Shown: positions 57,497 to 64,000 of the stretch, one piece after another
Layout of the letters: every line of letters starts with the position of its first letter
How positions within the stretch are numbered: the stretch's first letter is position 1
Source of the DNA: Maricaulis maris
Lineage (GTDB): Bacteria > Pseudomonadota > Alphaproteobacteria > Caulobacterales > Maricaulaceae
Assembly: GCF_003634045.1 (NCBI RefSeq)
Contig: NZ_RBIM01000003.1
Coordinates: 474,640-538,639 of the forward strand
DNA length: 64,000 nt
Direction of reading: 5' to 3'
The notes under the pieces: generated by a model
Seen by the model: the letters and a program-made list of their open reading frames with translations, nothing else
What the model was told of the DNA's origin: nothing
Databases searched by the model: none
Made by a program: the position numbers and the translations under genes

Positions 57497-58030
57497 CTAG
57501 CGCCCGCTGCGGCCTTCGAAGCGCCAGTGGCCGGAGCCGTCACGGCAGCTTTCGAAATCGAAACGCTGGTAGTCACCATCACGTTCATAGACTTCCGCAT
57601 GACCCGAGGCGCATTCCTGGCCGTGGCGACGATAATGACGCTCCGGCCGGACGACACCGCGGCGACCACTGTCCGGATTGTGCCAATAGGCGGCCCGGCG
57701 CTGGTCGAAGGCCTCGTATTGCGCATAGCTGAACTGACCGCGATCACACTCGGTCCAGCGGCTGCCGACGGAAGCCGACAGGACGGGCGCTCCGCCAAGG
57801 CTCAAACCCAGGCCCAGACCACCGCGACGCTGCGGCTGGCAAGCCTCGCGATAATAGCGAAACTCGTGCCGGTCATAGCCATGCTCGTAATAGCTCGCGT
57901 GATAATCCCGGCTGGCCGATTGGCCCTGGCTGTAGCCGAAGCTCCAGCTCGACTGGGCCAGCGCGGCAGGCGCCGAAGCGGCTGCCGTGCCAAGGGCCGT
58001 CAGGACGGCAATTTGTTTCAGGTTCAACAT
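57497..58030 (-). CDS. Exported basic/aromatic-rich protein, unknown
   Basis: The product is about 177 residues with a signal peptide (QIAVLTALGTAAASAPAALA). The mature part is rich in Tyr, Arg and Gly (SWSFGYSQGQSASRDYH, RHEFRYYREACQPQRRG) with paired Cys residues (EACQP, TECDRG, QECASG, ESCRDG). The repeated aromatic/charged pattern and four Cys suggest an extracytoplasmic disulfide-containing protein. I recognise no family. AAGGAGGATCC precedes the ATG at 58030. It follows the Ala-rich gene by 80 bases. Confidence 0.75.
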   Translation of the reverse strand: MLNLKQIAVLTALGTAAASAPAALAQSSWSFGYSQGQSASRDYHASYYEHGYDRHEFRYYREACQPQRRGGLGLGLSLGGAPVLSASVGSRWTECDRGQFSYAQYEAFDQRRAAYWHNPDSGRRGVVRPERHYRRHGQECASGHAEVYERDGDYQRFDFESCRDGSGHWRFEGRSGR

Positions 58031-58110
58031 TGGATCCTCCTTCAAGAACGCGGTGGATATCTGGACAACGCAGCGGCACCGGACTTTCTTCCATGCCGCT
58101 GCAAATTTCC

Positions 58111-58968
58111 TCATGCGGACCGGCCGCGCGGGCGGGTCAGCTCACGGGCGGCGAGGATCAGGCCAAGGATCAGCAGGGCCGCGATACACAGCGGCAGACC
58201 GTGCTCAACCGCCGCACCGGCGACACGGCGCACGGGACCAGGCGCGTCCGGACGGTTTGCCGGTGCCGGATCAACCGACCGGGCGCCGGTCGTCTCGCGA
58301 ACGATTTCGGTACGCGTCTCGACCCGGGTCGAGCGCGACGGCAGGGGCGCCGGCGCTGGTGCAACATAGACCGTGCGGCTCTGGCGCACGGCGGGCGCCG
58401 GTGTTGAGACCGCAACACGCGGCGCCGGTGTTTCGACCGACACGTCCGGGGTTTCCGGAATATCAGCCCGAACCACGGCGCCCGATTGCGGTGCCGGCAA
58501 CGAGGTCGTCTCGATGCGGGCACGCGCTTCACCAACGCGGTCGCGAACAGCCGGCTCGACCCGTTGCGGCAGGCTCGGCGTCGTACCCGGTTGAACCGCA
58601 GCGTCGGCGGCTGCGTGCGCATCGGCTGCCGCGCTGGCACCAACAACCCGTTCGGCAGACGTATCGGCCACGGCGGCGGCGGAGGCTTCGGCCCCGGCCT
58701 GTGCTGAAGCCGACGCCTGCGGTGCCGCATCTTCGGCGGCTTGGCTGGCACGACGGGCCGCCCGGCGGGCCCGGTCGGCGCGCATCTGGTCGATCCGCGA
58801 CAGACCATTGCCAACACCCCGAACATCGGCCGAATCGAGCGTCGGGTCGAGACCAAGCTCAGTGCTCTGGCGGACCGACCCGGCGGTTTCCGTCACACCG
58901 CCCAGCTGCGCCTGGGCGCCGGCTGTGGCAACGATCAGAACGAGGGTTGAAACAGTGAGGGTTTTCAT
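58111..58968 (-). CDS. Ala/Pro-rich exported protein with C-terminal helix
   Basis: The product is about 285 residues: signal peptide (LIVATAGAQA), an Ala-rich low-complexity stretch (about 75-125), a Pro/Val-rich stretch (about 140-220), and a C-terminal helix (GLPLCIAALLILGLILAA) ending in a basic tail (RELTRPRGRSA). The helix and tail could anchor it in the membrane or act as a cell-surface sorting-like tail; a PEP-CTERM-type motif is not obvious. No known domain. GGGAG precedes the start. It lies between the subtilisin and the Cys-rich gene, all on one strand. Confidence 0.65.
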   Translation of the reverse strand: MKTLTVSTLVLIVATAGAQAQLGGVTETAGSVRQSTELGLDPTLDSADVRGVGNGLSRIDQMRADRARRAARRASQAAEDAAPQASASAQAGAEASAAAVADTSAERVVGASAAADAHAAADAAVQPGTTPSLPQRVEPAVRDRVGEARARIETTSLPAPQSGAVVRADIPETPDVSVETPAPRVAVSTPAPAVRQSRTVYVAPAPAPLPSRSTRVETRTEIVRETTGARSVDPAPANRPDAPGPVRRVAGAAVEHGLPLCIAALLILGLILAARELTRPRGRSA

Positions 58969-59053
58969 CATCAGTCTCCCTTGATTGGCCCGCCCGAAAG
59001 CAGGCTGTCAGGGAGAGAACGACCGCGGCCCCGGATTTATTCCAACGCCGGAC

Positions 59054-60298
59054 TTATTCGGTGCGGACAGCGGTCAGAGCGGGGGTCCGGCGGATCACTC
59101 CAACGCCATAGACTGTGTCCCTGCCGGGTCGGCCTGCATCTTCGGCCCGGGCCGTGAGCATCGTCATCGCTGCGTTCATGGCACCGGCCTGTGGCCGGTC
59201 ATGCCCGGCCGCGATCAAGGCCGCGATTTGCGGGGCTGCAAAGGAGGTTCCGCGAACCTCGTCCACCCCGTCCGGCAAGGCTGCCACCGGCAGGTCACGC
59301 CCCTGAACAGCGAAATCCACATGCTCACCGCGGCAAGCCTCGGGCAGGACACGGCCGCGTTGATCGACCCCCGTCACCCCGATCACTCCGGGATAGGCAG
59401 CCGGAAACAGCGGATCGGCCCGCGGCCCGTCATTGCCGACCGCCGCGACCACCACATGCCCGCGCTCGACCAGCATCGCGATGACAGAACGCAGCAGGGC
59501 ATTGTCCGGGCCGACCAGCGAGACATTGATCACCCCGACCTCGACCTCGGCCATCCAGCCCAGGGCTTCCAGCAGCGCCTCCAGCGAACCGCCGGTCGGA
59601 CCGCTGCCGTAAATGTCAGCCGCATACAGCGTGTCGTCGGCACGGCCGACCATCAGAGACGCCACCGCCGTGCCATGCGGCGCGGCCTCATAGACCCCGT
59701 CGTGAAAGGCGCGGGCTTCGACGCGGACGGCCGCCAGTGCCGGATGTCCGGCCGCTACCCCGGTATCGACCAGACCGACCCGGAGGCCGCCGGGCGGGCG
59801 GCGCGTCATGCCCGGTGGCTGCGCCGCAATGCCGGACCGGGAATAAAGATGGTTGAAATCATGCACGCCCGCCGGATCAATCTGCCGGGCCAGCGCCAGG
59901 GCGCGCACGGTCGAGAGACCGACGGGCACACGCAAGACATAGACCCGCATCGGCAGCCCCCCGAGCTGTCGTTGCCGGATGATGCCGAAGCCGGCATCCA
60001 GCAGACTCGCCAGCGCGGCCTCATCCGAGACCAGCGTGGTGATCTGGTCGCGCAGGATCACCGAGCGGTCCGGACCGCGTTCGAGCACATCGCGGTTTCG
60101 GCGCAGCAAGCGATCGAGCGTGTCCTGTCTGACATCTTCGAGATCCTCGACGGCCCGATCGAGCGTGTCGGGCAGGCGGTCACGCAAACGGTCGGTGACC
60201 GGCAGGTCGGGCAGGCCGACCGGCAATTGTGCCCGTGCCATCCCTGACACGGTCAGGCTGACGAGCAGCATGATCAGTCCTGTTGCGCGCATCGACAT
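59054..60298 (-). CDS. Subtilisin-family (S8) serine protease, exported
   Basis: The 414-residue product has a signal peptide (LIMLLVSLTVSGMARA) and an N-terminal region of about 150 residues (Arg/Asp-rich, probably a propeptide). The S8 domain follows with Asp in LRVGLVDTGVAAGHPAL, His in APHGTAVASLMVG and Ser in VRGTSFAAPQIAALIAAG. The triad is intact. The ATG at 60298 follows AGGAGG. It is divergent from the ECF sigma gene, a likely regulatory link (inference). Confidence 0.93.
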   Translation of the reverse strand: MSMRATGLIMLLVSLTVSGMARAQLPVGLPDLPVTDRLRDRLPDTLDRAVEDLEDVRQDTLDRLLRRNRDVLERGPDRSVILRDQITTLVSDEAALASLLDAGFGIIRQRQLGGLPMRVYVLRVPVGLSTVRALALARQIDPAGVHDFNHLYSRSGIAAQPPGMTRRPPGGLRVGLVDTGVAAGHPALAAVRVEARAFHDGVYEAAPHGTAVASLMVGRADDTLYAADIYGSGPTGGSLEALLEALGWMAEVEVGVINVSLVGPDNALLRSVIAMLVERGHVVVAAVGNDGPRADPLFPAAYPGVIGVTGVDQRGRVLPEACRGEHVDFAVQGRDLPVAALPDGVDEVRGTSFAAPQIAALIAAGHDRPQAGAMNAAMTMLTARAEDAGRPGRDTVYGVGVIRRTPALTAVRTE

Positions 60299-60347
60299 CA
60301 CAATCCTCCTGATTGCCCCCTCCTGCTTGCTCCGGAGTATAACGCAT

Positions 60348-60373
60348 GGAAGAAACACTTTCTTCCAGACGTT
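60348..60373 (+). promoter_or_regulatory. Inverted repeat and possible ECF-type promoter
   Basis: A perfect eight-bp inverted repeat GGAAGAAA / TTTCTTCC (60348-60366) lies in the 87-base gap between the divergent protease and sigma genes. The same start, GGAAG, is followed 17 bases later by CGTT (60370-60373), close to the GGAAC-N16/17-CGTT form of EcfG-type promoters. The gap to the sigma start is very short (about 12 bases), so the promoter may give a leaderless or nearly leaderless mRNA. Confidence 0.4.
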
Positions 60374-60385
60374 GATGGAGTGGGA

Positions 60386-60907
60386 ATGGGTAAGCGATCC
60401 GCCCGGCTCGAAAACGAGATGATCGAATATCTGCCGCGCATGCGGCGGTTTGCGCGCTCGCTGTCACGCGATGCCGCCGATGCCGATGACCTCGTCCAGC
60501 TAACCGTGGAGCGCGCCCTGACCCGCCTGGATCAATGGCAGGACGGAACGCGCCTGGACAGCTGGATGTATCGCATCATGAAAAACGCCTGGATCGATGA
60601 AACCCGCCGCCGTCAGCGTCAGGGTCGACACCTCGCCCCGCCGGAGGCCGGCGAGAGCGTCGGCGCCGAGGACCCCGATTTCGACAAGCGGATACGCGCC
60701 ATGTCGGTCGAGCGTGCCATGGCCACCCTGCCCGACGACCAGCGCATCGCGGTTGGGCTCGTCCTCGTTGAGGGCCTGTCCTACAAGGAAGCGTCCAATG
60801 TGCTCGACGTGCCGATGGGGACGCTGACCAGCCGGCTCGCGCGTGGCCGCAAGGCGCTGGAAGCCCAACTCAATCCCGACAGTGTGGAGGCAGGACATGA
60901 TGATTGA
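60386..60907 (+). CDS. ECF-type RNA polymerase sigma factor
   Basis: The 173-residue sigma has region 2 (YLPRMRRFARSLSRDAADADDLVQLTVERAL, then SWMYRIMKNAWIDETRRR) and region 4 (ATLPDDQRIAVGLVLVEGLSYKEASNVLDVPMGTLTSRLARGRKAL). It directs transcription of a stress or surface regulon. The ATG at 60386 has GGAG upstream; a GTG at 60380 is the alternative. It overlaps the anti-sigma gene by 11 bases and is divergent from a secreted subtilisin. Confidence 0.94.
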   Translation: MGKRSARLENEMIEYLPRMRRFARSLSRDAADADDLVQLTVERALTRLDQWQDGTRLDSWMYRIMKNAWIDETRRRQRQGRHLAPPEAGESVGAEDPDFDKRIRAMSVERAMATLPDDQRIAVGLVLVEGLSYKEASNVLDVPMGTLTSRLARGRKALEAQLNPDSVEAGHDD

Positions 60908-61640
60908 TGATGAAACCCTGATCGCCTTCCTCGACGGGGAGTTGGACGAGGCGGAGATGGAGCGCATCGCCGTCGCGATCGACGCCGACCCGGCGCTGAC
61001 CGACCGCCTGGAGCGGCTGCAGCTGAGTGACCAGGCCGTCCGAGAGACCTATCAGCCGATTGCCGAAGAGGCCGTGCCCGATCACCTGATCGCCGCCGTG
61101 CGGCAGGCAGATCGCGACACGGCGCCGGACAGCGAGACCGTCCTGCCCTTCCAACGCCCGACCGGTGACCGCCCCTCGCGCCCCGCCTGGCAGGCCTATG
61201 GCGCGATCGCTGCCAGCCTCGTCATCGGGGTGTTGATCGGCAGCCGCTTTGGGCTGACGGAGCCGGCCCCGCTGCATTTTGAAGGCGACCGGCTGCTGGC
61301 CGGCGGGGTGCTCGCGACCGCGCTCGACCGCCAGGCCGCCGGCGCTGTCGGCGAAGGCGACACCCATGTCCAGCTCAGCTTCGCCACGGACGCGGGCGGG
61401 TATTGCCGGGCCTTCCAGCAAGGTGGAACGGCGGGGCTGGCCTGCCGCGAAGACGGTCGCTGGGTGGTTGAACTGACCGCGCCCGTCCCGGCCGGGTCAA
61501 ACGGTCCGATCCGTACGGCGTCAACGGCGCTGCCGACCATCCTGCTGGAGGCGGTCGATGCCCGCATTGCCGGCGAAACCCTCGATGCCGAGGCCGAAGC
61601 CGCTGCCATCGAAAACGGCTGGTCCGGCGATCCGGATTAA
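60897..61640 (+). CDS. Anti-sigma factor, membrane-anchored (predicted)
   Basis: The 247-residue product starts with an Asp/Glu-rich N-terminal segment (DDETLIAFLDGELDEAEM, typical of anti-sigma/zinc-finger-like domains, here without the HxxxCxxC motif). A single membrane helix (AYGAIAASLVIGVLIGS, about 105-122) and a periplasmic domain (about 125-247) follow, with two Cys (YCRAF, LACREDG). It should hold the ECF sigma at the membrane. Overlap and order support the pair. GGAGG precedes the ATG at 60897. Confidence 0.88.
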   Translation: MMIDDETLIAFLDGELDEAEMERIAVAIDADPALTDRLERLQLSDQAVRETYQPIAEEAVPDHLIAAVRQADRDTAPDSETVLPFQRPTGDRPSRPAWQAYGAIAASLVIGVLIGSRFGLTEPAPLHFEGDRLLAGGVLATALDRQAAGAVGEGDTHVQLSFATDAGGYCRAFQQGGTAGLACREDGRWVVELTAPVPAGSNGPIRTASTALPTILLEAVDARIAGETLDAEAEAAAIENGWSGDPD

Positions 61641-62059
61641 TTCGCCTTTTTGGGCGGGGTCGGCGCCAGCGCGTCCGGGAGCGGGGAGACCGGAACCCCG
61701 TCATCGCTCAACGCTTTCGTGTCGGACGGTGACGCTTCTCCATAGATCAGCCGCGCCGGCTTGTCGCCGTCATGCATGGCCCTGGCCTCACTGGCGAAAT
61801 CCGTGCCGACATAGTCATAATTCTTGCGGATATGAGCCTTCACCTTCGACGCCATCTCGGCCATGCGGTGCTCGCTTGTCGCCTCCCGCTTGCGCGCGGT
61901 GGCAACCGCCGGCGCGGCCAGCGCCTTTCTCACCTGCGTCGAGCCACAGTGCGGACACTCGACAAGACCACGGGCGCACTGATCGTCGAAACCGGCGGAG
62001 TCCGAGAACCAGGCCTCGAACGAATGGTCGTCGTCACAAAGAAGGGCGTAGCGGATCAT
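61637..62059 (-). CDS. DUF1178 zinc-ribbon-like protein
   Basis: The 140-residue protein has MIRYALLCDDDHSFEAWFSDS and a CPHCGS Cys pair preceded by DDQCARG, as in the DUF1178 family of Alpha/Betaproteobacteria. The C-terminal half is Pro- and Asp-rich. No function is established. Its stop overlaps the convergent anti-sigma stop by four bases. It is 10 bases after the nitrilase gene. Confidence 0.92.
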   Translation of the reverse strand: MIRYALLCDDDHSFEAWFSDSAGFDDQCARGLVECPHCGSTQVRKALAAPAVATARKREATSEHRMAEMASKVKAHIRKNYDYVGTDFASEARAMHDGDKPARLIYGEASPSDTKALSDDGVPVSPLPDALAPTPPKKAN

Positions 62060-62069
62060 GGGCGACCTG

Positions 62070-62888
62070 TCAGAGCGGCCCGCTCAGGGCGCGGTCATGC
62101 TGCAGCGCCGGAATGCGCTGGCGGGCTTCGGCGACCTTGCGCAGGTCGAGCCGGGCGCGCAACAGGCCGGGATTGTCATGATCGAGTTCGGCAACCGTCT
62201 CGCCCCAGGGACCGATGATGATCGAATGCCCCCAGGTCTTGCGGCCATCGGCATGCTGCCCGCCCTGGGCCGGGGCGAGCACATAGCTGCCGGTCTCGAT
62301 GGCGCGCGCCCGCAGCAGCACGTCCCAATGGGCGCGTCCGGTCGGCTTGGTGAAGGCGGCCGGCACGGTCAGGACCTCGGCACCGGCCTGCGCCAAGCGG
62401 CGATAAAGATAGGCGAAGCGAACATCATAGCAGATCGACAGGCCGAGCTTCGCGCCGTCAATGTCTTGCACGACAAGCCGGTCCCCGGCTTCGTAATTGT
62501 CGCTCTCGCGATAGGTCTCGCCCTGGCCCAGCCCGACATTGAACATGTGGGCCTTGTCATAGGTCGCTGCGATCGCGCCGGTCGGAGCGAAGAGGAAGCT
62601 GCGATTGGCAGCCCGGCGCTCGGCAATGCGGACTGCGAGCGAGCCGATCAGTAGCCAGACACCCAGCTCCTTCGCCAGCGCCGCGAATGCCGGTATCGCC
62701 GGATCATCGTCAGGCGTGCACATCACGGCGAAAGCGGCGTCGGCGTCTTTTTGCACCAGATGCGTGGTCTCGGGCGTGGCGATGAAGGTCGCGCCGTCAG
62801 CCGCGGCGGCACGGATCAGCGCACAGGCCGTGGCCAGGTTTTCCGCCGGGTCGATGCCCGAGCGCATCTGGATGAGGGCGACCTCCAT
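62070..62888 (-). CDS. Carbon-nitrogen hydrolase (Nit1-type, omega-amidase-like)
   Basis: The 272-residue product has the E-K-C triad: Glu in TFIATPETTHLVQ, Lys in ATYDKAHMF and Cys in LGLSICYDVRFAYLY. It may hydrolyse deaminated glutathione or omega-amides such as alpha-ketoglutaramate; the family members of this branch are Nit1-like. It lies between grxC and DUF1178 on one strand with very short gaps, probably an operon. Confidence 0.94.
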   Translation of the reverse strand: MEVALIQMRSGIDPAENLATACALIRAAAADGATFIATPETTHLVQKDADAAFAVMCTPDDDPAIPAFAALAKELGVWLLIGSLAVRIAERRAANRSFLFAPTGAIAATYDKAHMFNVGLGQGETYRESDNYEAGDRLVVQDIDGAKLGLSICYDVRFAYLYRRLAQAGAEVLTVPAAFTKPTGRAHWDVLLRARAIETGSYVLAPAQGGQHADGRKTWGHSIIIGPWGETVAELDHDNPGLLRARLDLRKVAEARQRIPALQHDRALSGPL

Positions 62889-62894
62889 GCCGGA

Positions 62895-63152
62895 TCAGGC
62901 CTGCAGCAGGGCGTCGAGCTTGTTGCCGCGCTCAAGCGCCATCAGGTCATCACAGCCACCGACATGCATGTCGCCGATGAAGATCTGGGGGAAGGTGCGA
63001 CCGCCGTTCGAACGCTGGATCATTTCCTGACGCTTGGCCTGGTCGAAACCGGCATCGATCTCGTCAAACTTGACGCCCTTCTGCTTGAGCAAGGACACCG
63101 CACGCGCGCAATATCCGCACATCGGACGGGTGTAGATGGTTATGTCGGCCAT
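62895..63152 (-). CDS. grxC: Glutaredoxin 3
   Basis: The 85-residue protein has ITIYTRPMCGYCARAVSLLKQKG; the active-site motif is CGYC rather than the more common CPYC. The cis-Pro is in RTFPQIFIGDMHVGGCDDL. It is a glutathione-dependent dithiol oxidoreductase. The ATG at 63152 has GGAGTG upstream. It lies between comF and the nitrilase gene, all closely spaced. Confidence 0.95.
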   Translation of the reverse strand: MADITIYTRPMCGYCARAVSLLKQKGVKFDEIDAGFDQAKRQEMIQRSNGGRTFPQIFIGDMHVGGCDDLMALERGNKLDALLQA

Positions 63153-63175
63153 GAATTCACTCCGGATGATCCGTC

Positions 63176-63970
63176 TTAGATAGTGGGATCGGTTTCGCGT
63201 ACAACTCGGCACAATGCCACAACCCGGACCGAGGCGGCACCGGCGCGTTTCAGCTGCCGGGTGCAAGCTGTCACAGTCGCGCCCGTGGTAACCACATCAT
63301 CGACCAGGACCAGATGCCGGCCGGCAAGCCGCGACGGGTCGGTCACCGCGAAAGCCGCGGCCATGTTGCGGCGTCGCATGCGGGCGGTGCGTCCCGCCTG
63401 GCTGGGGGTCGGACGTTGCCGGACCAGGAGGTCGGTCCATATCGGCAATCCGGTCAGTGAGGACAGGGCCCGGCACAACAGCGCCGACTGGTTGTAGCGG
63501 CGGGCGATCAGTCGGCGCCAGTGCAGGGGCACCGGCACCAGCGCATCGGCGCCCTCAAGACAATCCGCCCCGGCCCGCGCCATCCAGCGCCCGAACTGGT
63601 CGATCATCTCGCGTCGGCTGCCATGCTTGAAACCGACCACCAGCGGACTGGCCACCCCGTCATAGGCCAAGGGCGCGCGGGCCCGGTCATAACGCGGTGG
63701 ATTGGCGATACAGCCGGCACACACCGACAGGGACGCGGCGCCGCCACCACCCGGATAGGGAAAGGGCCAACCGCACGTGTCACACCAGGGCGCGTCGAGA
63801 AAATTCAACCGTCGCCACAGATCCGGTGCCAGATGGCCAACCCGGTCGACCGTCCGGCCGGTCATCGGGCAGACCGGCGGCCAGGCCAGGTCAGCCAGTC
63901 GTCGCCCGATTAACTGCCATCCTGTTTCCCGCACGCCTGCCCTCCCCTCCGTCCGCTCGATCCGCGCCAC
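63176..63970 (-). CDS. comF: ComF-family phosphoribosyltransferase-like protein
   Basis: The 264-residue product has the ComF plan: an N-terminal zinc-finger-like region (CDTCGWPFP, CAGC), the RRYNQSALLCRALSSLTG segment, and the PRPP-binding loop LVLVDDVVTTGATVTAC. ComF is a DNA-uptake protein in naturally competent species and otherwise of uncertain role. It is complete inside the window, 30 bases from its right end, and leads the comF-grxC-nitrilase string. Confidence 0.93.
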   Translation of the reverse strand: MARIERTEGRAGVRETGWQLIGRRLADLAWPPVCPMTGRTVDRVGHLAPDLWRRLNFLDAPWCDTCGWPFPYPGGGGAASLSVCAGCIANPPRYDRARAPLAYDGVASPLVVGFKHGSRREMIDQFGRWMARAGADCLEGADALVPVPLHWRRLIARRYNQSALLCRALSSLTGLPIWTDLLVRQRPTPSQAGRTARMRRRNMAAAFAVTDPSRLAGRHLVLVDDVVTTGATVTACTRQLKRAGAASVRVVALCRVVRETDPTI

Positions 63971-64000
63971 CGTGATGGTCCAACCTGCTTTTCCTGCGTG

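Overview
The window is GC-rich, densely coded chromosomal DNA, most probably from an aerobic marine or freshwater alphaproteobacterium of the Hyphomonadaceae/Maricaulales group (Maricaulis-like). This placement is an inference. It rests on a complete aa3 cytochrome oxidase operon (ctaC-ctaD-ctaB-small ORF-ctaG-ctaE-DUF983-surf1), the MEP isoprenoid genes ispG and ispH, ubiquinone genes (ubiA, ubiD, ubiG), a nitrogen-type PTS enzyme I (ptsP), a plant/alphaproteobacterial-type gshA, an ECF sigma/anti-sigma pair, a TonB-dependent receptor and paired M16 peptidases. I found no rRNA, tRNA, CRISPR array, intact insertion sequence or prophage.

Layout. 1-4.2 kb: an accessory-looking, less GC-rich block of four coupled genes. 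They encode a coiled-coil/four-helix membrane protein that runs off the left edge, a von Willebrand A-like exported protein, an OmpA-type peptidoglycan-binding protein and a ClpP-like periplasmic protein. 4.2-12.2 kb: argS with a lipoprotein gene, ispH-DUF1801-rnhA, a large hybrid histidine kinase and a secreted single-domain TonB-like protein. 12.3-16.6 kb: NfeD/SPFH pair, peroxiredoxin, YqgE, a thioesterase and an EAL phosphodiesterase. 16.6-23.5 kb: cytochrome oxidase and its assembly factors, apparently continuing into the GNAT and EAL genes. 23.7-34.7 kb: TPR protein, tldD, TonB-dependent receptor, retropepsin-like protein, POT peptide transporter, gshA, rsmE and ubiA. 34.7-40.6 kb: two tandem catalytic/non-catalytic M16 peptidase pairs. 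40.6-46.7 kb: VOC protein, methyltransferase, MarR, enoyl-CoA hydratase, serine hydrolase, a degenerate BLUF-like protein and ubiD. 46.7-47.55 kb: the only long non-coding stretch, full of palindromic repeats plus one long hairpin. 47.55-57.4 kb: LOG protein, PDZ/aspartyl protease, PLP lyase, ArsC-like reductase, ispG, rodZ, ptsP, lysC and ubiG. 57.4-61.6 kb: an envelope-stress-like block with two exported proteins and a subtilisin, divergent from an ECF sigma/anti-sigma operon. 61.6-64 kb: DUF1178, nitrilase, grxC and comF.

Most genes are ordinary housekeeping functions. The parts that best repay a second look are the four-gene envelope cluster at the left edge, the BLUF-like protein that has lost its flavin-contact residues, the duplicated M16 pairs, the hairpin and palindrome-rich non-coding island, and the ECF/subtilisin block.
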